Below are positions 1 through 10,864 of a stretch of DNA of 64,000 bases, piece by piece; position 1 is the stretch's first letter; every line of letters begins with the position of its first letter. Under the pieces are notes generated by a model that saw only the letters and a list, made by a program, of their open reading frames with translations, had not been told where the DNA came from and searched no databases. Source of the DNA: Hippopus hippopus (Eukaryota; Mollusca; Bivalvia; Cardiida; Cardiidae); assembly GCA_946811185.2 (NCBI GenBank), contig OX328109.1:14668255-14732254 (forward strand). Reading direction: 5' to 3'. A program made the position numbers and the translations under genes.

Positions 1-900
1 ATTTTCACAAATATTAATTTATACATTCACACAAAAATAGTTTTCTTATATGAACAATACTTCAAAATCACTATCTTATTGATATTTCATATCTGCTTGG
101 CAGCATGAGTATTACTTGACACTTGAAATTGCCTATATCAATGGAAGAGCACTGTCTAATTTCAGATGTTCATATCACGATCTTATGATCAAGAAAAGAA
201 GACATTGCGGGATACTCAAAGACAAACACTGGCATGATTTTGAATGCAGTACCTTTGCAACAATAGGAGTAAAAGTTCTTTAGATGATATTGGTTAATTG
301 AATGAACTAAAACCACATTTAATAAAGTTATGATATTAAAGAGTAGTGAAACAGTTATTAGAGGTGCAAGGTTTCGTATAGAAGGTTTCTAGCTCAGAAA
401 AGAAGTTTTATAAACTTAATACAAATTTTGACTCAAAGAACATCGTTCAATAAATTATTAGTCTTGATTTGATAAGTTTAATATATTTCTAATTATCTAG
501 CGTATAATTAGTGGACACATTTTTCTCTCTCAAAAACACATTTTATAAAGTGCTTATTTTTCATGCAACAAGTAAATAGATTTGGTTATGGTTCAAGGAA
601 ACTCATTCATTGATTTGTAAAAGAAGCAACTTGGAAAGGAAAGAACTGCTAACTGAAAGCAATCTTTTCCTTCTGCTTGTTATTTCTTACAACATCCATT
701 TTGCCTTATCAACTTTCTAAGACATAGTATTACATGTAAATATCAACAGTTATTGTATATCACTCTATTTGTATTTGAAATTGTGTATTATGTAAATGTT
801 TAAGGGACATAGGCCTCAAAACAGTTAAATAAACCATTGCAATGAAATGAATTGAACAGTAGAGCTAAATAAATAGAAAGGACATTTTGAAATCACACTA
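1..900. other. AT-rich stretch, no gene recognised
   Basis: Unique-looking AT-rich sequence. A minus-strand frame stays open over roughly 170-360, but it lacks the G-T-H-D-G and F-W motifs expected of a seventh WD repeat, so I do not call it the end of the WSB gene. Confidence 0.4.
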
Positions 901-936
901 ATTTCGAGTCTGTTTTTGTCAGAACATCAGCCAAAG

Positions 937-1036
937 AAGTGGATAATGTAGATCCAAGATCAGACTACATGTTCTATGCAGTCTGATCTGAATTACACTG
1001 TCTGTTTCAGCAGTGAAATCTAGGTTAAGCCCTAAA
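937..1036. mobile_element. F2 foldback element, degenerate
   Basis: Carries the F2 hairpin (AGATCCAAGATCAGACTACA against TGCAGTCTGATCT) and ends near GGTTAAGCCC. Arms have several mismatches, so it is an old copy. Confidence 0.65.
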
Positions 1037-1374
1037 ATAGTTAAGTATACAAAAAGCTCTGGTACATAATTCATTCAATTTTCAGACAGACAAAATAATT
1101 TATTTCCTTAATGGTCAGTCTCCTGTGATGAAATATGAGCAGTCTAGAACTTGTGACATGTCACCCTAATCTCCACATGAAGTAATTTAGGTGGATGGTT
1201 GGCTAAACAGCTGAGGGAGGGAAAATTAAGCCAGGGACTTGCGGATTGTCTTAAGCCCCCTTTGTTTGTATTACATTTTAAGTCCATTTTCATGGCTTGT
1301 GTCATATCATGTAGGTCAGTGCAACTAAGCATGTGCTTCCTGGCTTTCTCACGCTAGTACTGACACAACTTTGT

Positions 1375-1521
1375 TTCATAGCCACTGACTTCTTTTCTCA
1401 CATGCATCAGAGGTGAGAGGCCAAACATTGCCAAAGAAAAGGTTTACCTCAACTAGGTATTGAACTCTCAACCACCGGGTCACAAGTCAGATACGCTAAC
1501 CACTGAGCTAACCAGCCCGGC
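1375..1521 (-). mobile_element. tRNA-derived SINE
   Basis: On the minus strand the head reads TTAGCTCAGTGGTTAGCG (A-box-like), followed about 35 bases on by GAGAGTTCAATACC (B-box-like), then a non-tRNA body. It matches the copy at 38880-39005. It is not a functional tRNA because no cloverleaf closes. Confidence 0.65.
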
Positions 1522-1621
1522 ATCTTAGGCCCCTACAGGGCTCAGGGGGCAACAGCCCTTGTGAGGGATCAGAGTGGAATGTCTTCTGGAAACACTGGCT
1601 TCACCCCCAAGGACACCTGAT

Positions 1622-1976
1622 GACAAAATTTTAAACTTGCCCAAATTCAAAGCATTTGCAGACGACAATACAAACTAGAGCTGTCACTGAATGTGACTTA
1701 ATACCCCCGCCAGCCCTTTGACAGAAACAGGCAATTATTTATACACAGACGGACACACGGATGGACACATCGACGGACAAACGGACAGACAGGCTGATTC
1801 CAGTATACCCCCGAAAACATTCGTTTTGTGGACGTATAATGATGCTATTGGTCTTTGAAGTAATAAAAAACATTCAGGGAAAAGGAGAAAATGCTAGTTA
1901 CCAGCATTTTCTACCTTTCCCACATTGTTTTAAAAAGCTTGTTAAAACTGGGGAATGTGCGGTAAGGGGTAAACTC
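1622..1976 (+). mobile_element. F1 foldback MITE, interrupted
   Basis: The left arm (GACAAAATTTTAAACTTGCC to GCAGACGACAATAC) ends near 1672. The element resumes at about 1846 with ATGCTATTGGTCTTTGA and the hairpin. The gap is filled by another repeat. Confidence 0.65.
1675..1845. mobile_element. Unclassified repeat nested in F1
   Basis: Begins CTAGAGCTGTCACTGAATGT, passes through a GGACGGACAAACGGACAGAC-rich middle and ends near CCAGTATACCCCCGAAAACA. The same two ends recur at about 52620 and 53020-53050, so this is a dispersed family. Confidence 0.5.
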
Positions 1977-2177
1977 CACAATACGACAAATTTTTAGATT
2001 AGTCCAATTTGAAAGGATTTGCAGATGACAAATTTAATGTGGTTCAAATGACAAAATAAGTCTTTGAAAAACCAGAAAGCGGAGAAAATGCTTAATACCT
2101 CATTTTCAGACAATGTTTTCAAAAACCGTCTTCGTTATGGTTGTTAAGTTCCAGTTTCTATGGTAAAGGGATAAACT
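1977..2177 (+). mobile_element. F1 MITE, degenerate
   Basis: Follows the previous copy directly. The long arm, TTTGAAAGGATTTGCAGATG and a decayed hairpin are visible; it ends GGTAAAGGGATAAAC. Confidence 0.6.
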
Positions 2178-2189
2178 TAATTTCTAGCC

Positions 2190-3020
2190 CTGACGGTCAA
2201 CTCAACATCTATACTGTTAGCTATTTTTACTGACCAAGGTAGGCAAAATCTTGGTTTTCCTTACTGACTTACCAGTTGTCATCACATTTATCTTATGGTC
2301 TATTTTCAACATCCCTGGGGCTGTTCCAAAAGGGGGGAAATTAATACAGGTAAACCAACATAGAATTTTCCAAGGATGACGATAATATTACCATCCAAAT
2401 TTAGTTAGTGCCAACTGTGATATGATTGCAATTTAAGAAACCCGCTGTATTTAATGCAGAATATTAATTTTACTGCCGATCATGATTCATTTGGACATTT
2501 AATATCATACATGATTAATACTTGACACTGGTGTTTCGCTTTCTGAGTTTTTATGAGTTTCTTGACAAATTTTGTCTCACCAAAAGTTTATTATGTTATC
2601 GAACATTTGTTCATATTCAGATAGTCAGGTGTTTATGAAAAATTATCTATTTCTGAAGTAATTTGGATTGTGTTGATGCCATAAGTTTATTCCAGCTGAA
2701 TTATTTCAACTTTAGCAATGGATTGGCCATCTGGTAGTCCATTTTTAGTTAGAAAAAAGCTGGGAAAGCATTAATTTGAAGGGGGGGGGGGGGGTTCAAT
2801 AAGGGACATTACAGTATATAGCACTTAAAGGGTTAATAGAATTAATTAACCTAGTTTGTCGGAGACAAAACATTAACCGAGTTTTGTATAGACATAAAAT
2901 TATCCCAGTTTGTAAGAGGTAACAGACAAGACAAAACCATTCATCATCCACAAAGGAGTCTTTGTGCCTTTTTGATCCCTACATCACAATTGCTGTCATA
3001 GTAATGTTACTTTACAGTTT
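2190..3020. other. Non-coding stretch with G14 run
   Basis: No coding signal seen. A homopolymer of 14 G lies at 2781-2794. Confidence 0.5.
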
Positions 3021-3024
3021 ATCA

Positions 3025-3215
3025 AATGACAATGTTTCAGACTCATCCAAATTCAGAAAATTTACAGACGACCAATTAAACATGGCTCAAATTATAGAAT
3101 CACCTGTGGAAGAATAGAAAACATTGTGAATATTTTCTCCTTATCCCATTATGTTTTCAAAAGCATTATTTTTTTTTCAGTATGGTTGTTTAAATTCTGA
3201 ACTGTTTGGTAAAGA
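3025..3215 (+). mobile_element. F1 MITE with deleted apex
   Basis: Long arm (CATCCAAATTCAGAAAATTT, AAACATGGCTCAAATTATAG) leads to GAAAACATTGTGAATATTTT: the distal half of the hairpin is missing. Short arm ends GGTAAAGAGTAATT. Confidence 0.6.
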
Positions 3216-3242
3216 GTAATTCCCCCAAATGTTTCTCCCCAT

Positions 3243-3472
3243 TTAACCCTTTCCCAAATAATCCCTGGTTTGTACGACCCTGAGATAGAAGCCTTTTGAA
3301 AACATTGTGGGGAAAAGGAGAAAATGCTGGTAACCAGCATTTTCTCCTTTTCCCACAATGTTTTCTACCCTGCTGGAAACAAATTTCAATTTTTGAGTTG
3401 CGTTTATTTTGTCGTCTGCAAGTGCTTTCAATTTGGACCAGTCTAAAATTTTGTCGTTTGGTAAAGAGTTAA
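3243..3472 (-). mobile_element. F1 MITE, complete (reference copy)
   Basis: A complete F1 element, 230 bp between TTAA and TTAA. On the plus strand it reads short arm (CCCTTTCCCAAATAATCCC, ACGACCCTGAG), hairpin, then long arm (CTGCAAGTGCTTTCAATTTG, GTCTAAAATTTTGTCG) and GGTAAAGAGTTAA. The hairpin arms begin AAAACATTGTGGG, continue AAAAGGAGAAAATGCTGG and are repeated inverted almost perfectly. There is no coding capacity. TTAA boundaries and CCCT termini resemble piggyBac-type elements (known family trait); the assignment is inference, since Kolobok elements also use TTAA. Confidence 0.88.
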
Positions 3473-3569
3473 AGACAAATCCCAGCATTTTAGCTATTTT
3501 AGTCATTTTGTCATCTACAAATGCTTTCAAGTTTGAAGTCTAAAATTTTGTCATCTGGCAAAGAATTAA
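3469..3569 (-). mobile_element. F1 long-arm fragment
   Basis: Starts at the TTAA that closes the previous copy and holds only a long arm (TCATCTACAAATGCTTTCAA, AAATTTTGTCATCTGGCAAA) to TTAA at 3566. Confidence 0.65.
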
Positions 3570-3589
3570 ACTTGAAAAATTCATTTTCA

Positions 3590-3815
3590 AATCAGGTAAA
3601 AAGTAAACAAAAGATACAGCGCCTGGCAACTTTAAACATAGTTTTAAATTTCGTTTTTCTGACTAACAAATACACCAACTGTACAACAACAGGGTGTCAT
3701 CTTCACGATAGTTTACATAGTTTTAAATGGTTAATGGTATGATTTAAATTTGAATGATTTTAACATCCAGATTGTTTACTTTTGGCATCTATTGGGCCTT
3801 TAAATACTACCATAT
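3590..3815. repeat. Copy of the 48.3-48.7 kb foldback family
   Basis: Shares AAAAAGTAAACAAAAGATAC, TTTTAAATGGTTAATGGTAT and the terminus GGGCCTTTAAAT with the element at 48347-48703. Confidence 0.55.
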
Positions 3816-3867
3816 ATATTTTTCTTTGCAAGCCTAAATAAACTGGATAGTAACATTCACTAACAAG

Positions 3868-5245
3868 AGGGCCATTGGCCCTAATGCACTCACCCGAGTA
3901 AAGTCATCTATAGTTGATAAAGCTGGAGAGATCCAGGTTTTAATATTGTAAAACACATCCGTGTGAGTGACCTACTTTTTGACCAACTTGACCTACTTTT
4001 GAACTTGTCAGAGATGTTATCCAGACAAACATTCTGATTATGTTACATGAGTATCAGACCGAAGATGTGGTCTCTTGACTGCACACAAGTTTTTTCTAAG
4101 ATTTGGCCCAATGACCTATTATTTTTATCTGTTGTGACCCAATTTCAAACATGTCTGATATTTCAAAAAGATAACCTTTCTGACCTAGCTTCATGAGTAT
4201 CAGGCTGACAATGTGGCCTCTACAGTGCACACAAAATTTTTTCTCAGATTTGCACCACTGACTTACTTTTTTACTCAAAATGACCCAGTTTCAAACTTGT
4301 TCAAGATATCACCTAGACAAACATTCTGACCAAGTTTCATGAGTATCAGGCTGAAAATGTTGCCTCTGGAGTGCAAACAGGGTTTTTCTCAGATATGGCC
4401 CACTTTTTGACCCGACATGACCCAATTTCAAACCTATCCAAGACATCATCCAGACAAATATTCTAACCAAGTTTCGTGAGTAGCAGGCTGAAAATGTGGT
4501 CTCTAGACTGCACACAAGGCTTTTCTAAGGTTTAGCCTAGTGACCTACTTTCTGACCCAACATGACCCAATTTCAACTTTTTTTTTTTCTAATATTTAGC
4601 CCTGTGACCTTGGTTTTGACCCAACAAGACCAAATTTCAAAATGGTCCCAGATATAATCAAGACAAACATTCTGACTAATTTTCAAGAGCATCAGGCTGA
4701 AATGTGGCTTCTAGAGTGCAAAAAAGTTTTTCCTAAGTTGGCCCAGTTCCATACTTTTTGAACCAATATAACCCAATTTTGAACTGGTCTACCTTCTCAT
4801 CAAAACAAAATATTCTGACCCAAGTTTCATGAGTATCAGGCCAAAAATGTGGCCTCTAGAGTGCACACAAGGTTTTTCTCAGATATGGCCCAGTGACCTA
4901 CTTAGTGACCCTATGTGAGCCAATTACAAACTTGTCTGAGATATCATCAGGACAAAGATTCTGACCAAGCCTCATAAGTTTCAGGTGAATATGAGGTCTC
5001 TACACTGCACACAAGCTTTTTTCTAAGATTTAGCCCTGTGACCTACTTTTTTGACCCGACATGGCCCATTTTCGAACTTGTCCGAGATATCATAAAGACA
5101 ACAATCTTGACTACCATGTAAGTTTCATGAGTAACTGACTGAAAATGTGGCCTCTGAAGTGCACACAAGGTAAATCTTGACACCATGACGACGGACACAG
5201 CACGATCACAAGAGCTCACCTTGAGCACGCTCAAGCCGTGCTTAA
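3868..5245. repeat. Divergent ~145-bp tandem array
   Basis: After a leader AAGAGGGCCATTGGCCCTAA, a unit is repeated about nine times. It contains GACCTACTTTTTGACCCAAC, GAGATATCATCCAGACAAAC, CATGAGTATCAGGCTGAAAA and TGCACACAAGG. GACCTACTT-type starts fall near 3970, 4111, 4260, 4398, 4541, 4750, 4896 and 5040, with one shortened unit near 4605. The array ends with GACGACGGACACAG and a GAGCTCACCTTGAGC motif. It resembles dispersed mollusc elements that carry tandem cores; it is not a gene. Confidence 0.75.
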
Positions 5246-5479
5246 AACATGAATATTTTTGTAAAAATGAGTTCTTTAAAACACTTTCCCAAGCATTTTA
5301 TCATTGTGGTTAGTTTAAAAAGATTTACAAAGCTTTGAAGAGGTTTTATGAAGCAAAGGCGGTATGTCAATGGACAAGTCCAACAAACACAATAATAATT
5401 ATTAGTAAAGTATTTTGAGAACTGGGCATAAATTTCTCTGCTCAATTAATAATAAAACCAATCTCTTTATTCCTCTTCT

Positions 5480-5505
5480 ACACACAAACACACACACACA
5501 CACAT
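5480..5505. repeat. (CA)n microsatellite
   Basis: Imperfect ACACACAAACACACAC tract. Confidence 0.85.
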
Positions 5506-5668
5506 ATATTCTAAATCCTATCATAATTATTTTTTATATTTTTGCATTTAAATAATTATTACTGTCACAGTTTATCTTACTTAGAACATTATCAGAAATC
5601 ATTAATTATGTCATGACTGTGATAATTAAATCCAATCTAAGTCACAAGACATTATTACACAGACTTAC

Positions 5669-5779
5669 CCAGTACTAACGATGACTCCATTCGGACTATA
5701 AGCACAGCAAAGTGGATTGTCAACAGGGTTCACACATTGAGGGTTTGTTGTATCACTAATATCCCAAAATCGGACAAAA
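5669..5779 (-). CDS. WSB protein, coding exon (WD7, partial)
   Basis: The most 3' exon found for the minus-strand WSB gene, 111 nt. It follows the acceptor TTTTTGTTGCAG and ends at donor GG|GTAAGT. One nucleotide completes the Asn codon split from the previous exon, then it encodes FVRFWDISDTTNPQCVNPVD and NPLCCAYSPNGVIVSTG. It closes one WD repeat (FVRFWDI) and starts the seventh blade; WSB1 has a similar 'LCCAF...DG' stretch here. It ends in phase 2, so a further exon carrying the rest of WD7 and the SOCS box must exist. I did not find it down to position 1. Confidence 0.9.
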
Positions 5780-5887
5780 CTGCAACAAAAATACTGTTGT
5801 GTTAACTTCTAACAACAGATAAGATTTTTCACTCCACTAAATTGTAAGCTATTGCACATAGCAAATCAAATGAACCCCAAAAGATGA

Positions 5888-6003
5888 TTTCTGTCTTTAA
5901 ATAGTAGAAAACATTCTTGGAAAAAGATAATGCTGGTAATCAGCATTTTCTCCTATTCCCACTATGTTTTCTGATGATTTCTTCTTCAGGGTCGTTAAAC
6001 CAT
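5888..6003 (+). mobile_element. F1 MITE, hairpin and partial short arm
   Basis: GTAGAAAACATTCTTGGAAA leads into the hairpin, then CTTCAGGGTCGTTAAACC. The apex pair reads GGTAATC, one G-T wobble. Confidence 0.65.
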
Positions 6004-6126
6004 AGGTTTGTTGTTACAGGTCAACTTTTCCAGCATTGAATATCTATAATCCTGATGTCTTTTAGAGTTATCCAATCCACCACAACTCTGGAAACTATTC
6101 CATCCTACAGGATTGACTAAGCAAGA

Positions 6127-6200
6127 GGTAGTACAGATCCAAGATCATAAAGCACATTCTGTACAGTCTCATCTTGATCTATGTTGACCATACATTAGTC
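6127..6200. mobile_element. F2 fragment
   Basis: GTACAGATCCAAGATCATAA against TCATCTTGATCTATGTTGAC: a decayed F2 hairpin. Confidence 0.5.
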
Positions 6201-6783
6201 CCTGTTTTTTGCCTATTTCTGCCCCTGAAAATTAAGGCCTTGGAAGCACTGTGTGTAATGGAGCAATTTTCGAACAACACGACTGATTCCCACAATGTTT
6301 TTTATACTGTTAAAAAAGCAGTATTTTCCATAACCTAAAAGATACAATTATACTAATTTTCAGGCAGTTTTCAGGCAGTTTTCAGCCAGTTTTTAACTCA
6401 TTTCATCCTTATTTTATGAAACATAATCATTCTTGCATCTTCCTGCCAAATGTTGCCCCTGATGGCTGCAAGATTGTACAGATTACACCCGATAGAAAAT
6501 GCATTTCATGTGTTTGAGGGCTTCAAAACAATGACTGTTGACGTTTCCTGTTTTACATGAGGACAAATCCCTTGAGTTTTTCTATTCCTTACACCATAAA
6601 TATTGGTAATTTATCTGTTTACACAACTGAGCCATTCTACACACTTTCAAATTTCACAGCGTTTTTTCTCTCTAGCAGTAAGCATAATTATATCTTCAAA
6701 CATTTTGTCATTATTTCCAAAAAAGCCCAAGGCTATAAACCTTCAAGTTTCATAAACAGGGGCTTTTCCAAATAGCATAGATC

Positions 6784-7139
6784 AAGACCTTTACCACACA
6801 ATCCAGGGTTTTAACCACCCAGAAGAAGAAAACTTTCAAAAACATTGTGGGAAAAGGAGACAATGCTAGTAACTAGTTTTTTCTCCTTGTTTCACAATGT
6901 TTTCTACCCTTTTAAAAACATATCCTATGTTTGGAGCCACATTAACCCTGAAGAAGAATACTTTGAAAACATTATGGGAAAAAAAAGAAAATGCTTGTAA
7001 GCAGTATTTTCGTCTTTTCCTACTATGTTTTCTACCCTTTTAACAACAAATCCCATTTTCGGAGCCATATTTGCTTTGTTGTCTACAACTGCACTGGATT
7101 TGAACAAGTGTCAAATTTTGTTGTTCGGTAAGAAGTTAA
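6784..7139 (-). mobile_element. F1 MITE with two hairpins
   Basis: One short arm (CTTTACCACACAATCC) is followed by a hairpin (6838-6912) and GGAGCCACATTAACC, then by CCTGAAGAAGAATACTTTGA and a second hairpin (6965-7045), and finally a single long arm closing at TTAA 7136-7139. It reads as one copy inserted in, or recombined with, another. Confidence 0.7.
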
Positions 7140-7234
7140 AGAGTATAGAATATTGCAGACCAAGATCAGACTGCAGACAGAAACTCAATAAGCAGCCAGG
7201 GACACCCTTATGTTGGATCAGAAAAAGGACTTAC

Positions 7235-7348
7235 TTATCATCAGCAACTGTGACAAGATGGAGGCCATCTTTTGAGAACGAGACATCTCTCACAAAATGC
7301 TCATTAGCACCTCCTGCATAGATAAAACTTGGCACTGGAAACAGGTGT
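7235..7348 (-). CDS. WSB protein, coding exon (WD6)
   Basis: 114 nt between acceptor ATAATTACAG and donor AA|GTAAGT. It encodes HLFPVPSFIYAGGANEHFV then RDVSFSKDGLHLVTVADD. This matches the WSB1-specific insert (HLFPPPTPIFAGGAND) and the following WD blade, so the family assignment is specific and not merely a generic WD protein. Entry and exit are both phase 2, consistent with neighbours. An F1 element ends 96 bp away at 7139. Confidence 0.93.
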
Positions 7349-7435
7349 CTGTAATTATAAATTGATAATTGAACATGTACTAATTTGCACAGATCTTTAC
7401 CACACAGTCCCTAGGTCCGTAGTTTTAACACGTAT

Positions 7436-7637
7436 ACTGCTAAATAAAGAAAATGAAACTTTCAAGCCTATAGTAAAAACCCAAATATTGCTGTTTGAAA
7501 GGTATTTTTGGAGGAAAGATATCTCCTTAATGGACAGTATAGATCCAAGATCAGACTGCACGTTCTGTGCAGTCTGATCTTGAATCTACGCTGTCCACAA
7601 AAGGTCAGAGAGTCATGCTTAGCAGATTAAGGGTTAA
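7436..7637. mobile_element. F2 element, long version
   Basis: From CTGCTAAATAAAG through ATGAAACTTTCAAGCC and GATATCTCCTTAATGGACAG to the hairpin (GATCCAAGATCAGACTGCAC / GTGCAGTCTGATC), ending near TTAAGGGTTAAC. Same layout as 17370-17566 and 46135-46331. Confidence 0.75.
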
Positions 7638-8117
7638 CGATGACTTAGAAGATGGTTTATCTATCAGCTTTCAAAAATATTATGGGACACAGAGAAATTG
7701 CTTGTTACAACATATTTGCTCCTTATCCCAGTATGTTTTCCGTATTACTTTGATTTGAATTTAAGTCCATATTATAATTTTACTTGTAGTACTTGATAAC
7801 TCTAAAACTAACAAATATGGTAAAGGGTTTAGATTCCTATCACATTTACTGGATTTTTTTTTTGCGATCAGCCTAGAGGGAGATCAGAATGCACAACATG
7901 CACTGACTGATTTTGTCTCTCAAATGCCCGCTACACAGAGACATTCTGGTAAATATCACTTATGAAACCGCCATAATTCCTGAATTTTGTCCAGACTTGT
8001 ACATTTACAACTTTGAGGGTTAACATTTGACCAGAAGACAAAATTTCTCAATTTTCCGACAGTGTGTAAGTGCTATTACTATAGCTCAGAAAAACATTGG
8101 ATTATTTGAAAAAAGCG

Positions 8118-8352
8118 TTAACTCTTTCCCAAACGACAAAATTTTTAGACTTTTCCATTTTGAAAGCATTAATTTTGCAGACAACAATATAAACGTCAAT
8201 CAAATAATGGAATGTTTCCTTAATAGGATAGAAAATATTGTGGAAAAAGGAGAAAATGCTGGTTACCAGCATTTTCTCCTTTTCCCACAACGTTTTCAAA
8301 AGGCTTCTTTCCCAGGGTTGTTAAAAGTCGGCATTGTGTGGTAATGGGTTAA
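8118..8352 (+). mobile_element. F1 MITE, complete
   Basis: TTAA to TTAA, 235 bp. The hairpin is intact. Confidence 0.85.
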
Positions 8353-8462
8353 ATCAAAGAATTTGCAAGAAAAGATGTGTTGTGATAAAAAAAAGCTTCA
8401 GCATTAGGCCTGATGCTCATTGCACAAATATTTACATATAAACAGGGCAAAATCTATTGCAC

Positions 8463-8655
8463 AGGATGACCCTAAGGAAGAAAGCTTTTGAAACATTTTG
8501 GGAAATGGAGAAAAATCTGGTCACAAGCATTTTCCTCTTTCCCACAATATTTTCTACTCTTTCAAAGACAGATTCATCATTTGAGATACATTCACAGAGT
8601 TGTCTGCAAATTCTTTGAATTGGACAGTCTTTAAATTTGTCATTTTGTAAAGTGT
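8463..8655 (-). mobile_element. F1 MITE, degenerate
   Basis: Short arm lacks its terminal bases; apex has decayed to TCTGGTCACAAGCA. Confidence 0.6.
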
Positions 8656-8891
8656 AAACTCTTCACAAAAGAAAAACAATATTTTATATTTGTCCAAATT
8701 GAGAACATTTGCAGGCAACAAAACAAATGTGACTCAAAACTTGAAATTTATTTTTGGAAAGGTAGAAAACATTTTATTGAAAATGAAGACAAAGCTGGTT
8801 ACCATCAGTTTTTCTCCTTTCTACACAATGTTTCCAAAATTCTTACTTCTATAGGGTTTGTAAAACTCGGGACTGTTTGGTAAAGGGTTAA
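8652..8891 (+). mobile_element. F1 MITE, diverged
   Basis: Abuts the previous copy. The long arm is present, the hairpin apex is rearranged (GCTGGTTACCATCAG), and the end is GGTAAAGGGTTAA. Confidence 0.7.
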
Positions 8892-9250
8892 ACAGAGTAA
8901 TAGAGTCATATAGGGACAAACACTAGAGTATCTCACACCAAAAGGTCAAGAATTCACCCATTAACCTTCCCACTGACCCAATCTACACCGTAAAACAGCC
9001 AATTTTTTTGCCTTTCTACAGGTTACTTTCAAAAACATTGTGGCAAAAGGAGATATTACTTAAAAACAAGCAAATCAATCCTTTTGCCATGAAGTTTTCC
9101 TAATCATGGATACATATCAAACCATGACTCATATTCATGATCGTTATTTTACAGAGCTGTTTTCAAAAGTCCTCAGCTGTAGACTTGTTTCAGGTTATGA
9201 ATGTGGCAGACACAGAGAGGACAAGATGACAAAAATTAATGTCATTGTTC

Positions 9251-9477
9251 AACCCATTACCAGACAACGTCTTAAAAACCCTGAGAAAGAAGCTTTTAGA
9301 AAACATTGTGGGAATAGGAGAAAATGCTGGTTACCAGCATTTTCTCCTTTTCCCACAATGTTTTTCACCCTGTCAAAGATCAATCATTACATGATTGTAT
9401 AAGCTACATTTTATTTGTTGTCTGCAAAAAGCTTTCACTTTGGACAAGCCTACATTTTTGTCATGTTAAAGATTTAA
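9251..9477 (-). mobile_element. F1 MITE, near complete
   Basis: Perfect apex GCTGGTTACCAGC; long arm ends GTCATGTTAAAGATTTAAC. Confidence 0.75.
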
Positions 9478-9603
9478 CACTTTGCCAGACAATCTTGTCT
9501 TTTTTTTTTTGACACAGTGGATGAAGATTTTTGAAACTATTGTGTGAAAAGGTGAAAATGCTGGTAGGAAACAATCTCTCCTTTTTTCCAAATATGTATT
9601 TAA
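9474..9603 (-). mobile_element. F1 fragment
   Basis: Begins at the previous TTAA with CACTTTGCCAGACAATC; the distal hairpin arm is lost and a T12 run is present. It ends at the TTAA of the next copy. Confidence 0.55.
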
Positions 9604-9818
9604 CCCTTTACCAAACAAAATTTTAGACTTGTCCAACAGACATCTAATTAAATGTACCTCAAGTAAGATGAGTAATGTGTTTGTCTTGGAAAGAGTAGAA
9701 AACATTGTGGGGAAAAGGAAAAATGCTGGTCATGATAATTTTCTCTTTTTTCAGCAATGTTCTTAAAAGGCTTCTACCTCACTGTCATTAAAAGTTGGGA
9801 TTTTGAGATAAAAGGTTA
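9600..9818 (+). mobile_element. F1 MITE, diverged
   Basis: Starts TTAACCCTTTACCAAAC; ends AAAAGGTTAC. Third member of a contiguous run sharing TTAA junctions. Confidence 0.65.
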
Positions 9819-9886
9819 CAAGCTTTTTTCTTTAGTGTTGAGAAAACAAAAACAAAATAAACCACAAAATTGCATTGAAAAGGTTC

Positions 9887-10120
9887 TACTCTTTACCAAA
9901 TGACAAAATTCTAACCTTTTCGACATTAAAAGCATTTGTAGATGACAAATTCATTGTGGCTCAAACACTGGGATTTGTTAGCAAAAGGGTAGTAAACATT
10001 GTGGAAAAAGGAGAAAATGCTGGTTACCAGCATTTTCTCCTTTATCCCACAATTGTTTTCCAAAGTTTTCTCTGCCAAAGTTAAACATTCTCTAACTTGG
10101 GATGTGTGGTGAAGGGTGGA
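9887..10120 (+). mobile_element. F1 MITE
   Basis: Intact hairpin and long arm; outer TTAA lost (CTACTCTTTACC ... GGTGAAGGGTGG). Confidence 0.75.
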
Positions 10121-10239
10121 TATGATAATCCAAAGGTTGACATAATTGGTTTTGACCGAATTTTATGAATAAAGCATACTCAGTGACCCAATGTTGAACC
10201 ACTAGCCCTCATTCAAGGACATTACATCAGACAAGACTT

Positions 10240-10460
10240 GACCCTCTACCAAATATTGTATCTAAATACTCAAAAAAAAAAACATTTGAAATTACTGTGG
10301 AAAAAGCAGAAAATGCTGGGGTTCCCCCCCCCCCTTTTTTTTTCTCTGTCATGTTTTCCACACATTAAAAGCAAAAAAGTCATGTTTAATTTATTTTGTA
10401 GTCTGAAAATGATTTCAATTTAGACAAGTCTAAAATTTATTGTCTGGTAAGGGATTAAAT
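10240..10460 (-). mobile_element. F1 MITE, diverged
   Basis: The apex is replaced by a C-rich run (GGGGTTCCCCCCCCCC). The long arm ends GTCTGGTAAGGGATTAAA. Confidence 0.65.
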
Positions 10461-10864
10461 TGTATTGATTTAATGGTCTTTGACACTGTTTTCAATATTA
10501 TTTCAGTTATGTTGCTGTGTTCAGTGAATAATCCATGCTTTCCTTGGGTTTCTTTTACAAGTACTTGCACAATATTCTTCCCAGGCTACAGGCTGCTTTC
10601 CTACATAGACCTCATCCAAACAATGATCAGCAGTAAAAGAGGAATGAATCCTGTCAGAATGACTATCACCAATTCTTGGAAAGAAATTGGCCAAGCTGGG
10701 GTTTCCAACCAGCTACCCCCTGTTCACAAGTCCTGCACAATACTGACTACACCACTATCGGGGGTTTGGCTGGTAAAGGGTTTAAACCTTTCATTACGGC
10801 AAATGATAAAATTGCTTAAGAGTAATCAGAAGCAACAACCATTGGTCACTGTGGCTTTATTTTC

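Noticed and set aside
170..360. Minus-strand open stretch ending YPAMSSFLDHKIVI, faintly like the end of a SOCS box
   Set aside because: No acceptor in the required phase, no GTxDG or FW motifs of the WD7 blade, and low-complexity AT-rich codons upstream.
3149..3530. Recurrent open frames reading VENIVGKGENAGYQHF or MLVTSIFSFSHNVF throughout the window
   Set aside because: They are translations of the two strands of the F1 hairpin, occur in all copies in either orientation, and break in most. Not a protein family.
3868..5245. Regular repeats that might suggest a CRISPR-like array
   Set aside because: Units are ~145 bp and diverge along their length with no constant repeat/variable spacer structure; the genome is eukaryotic.
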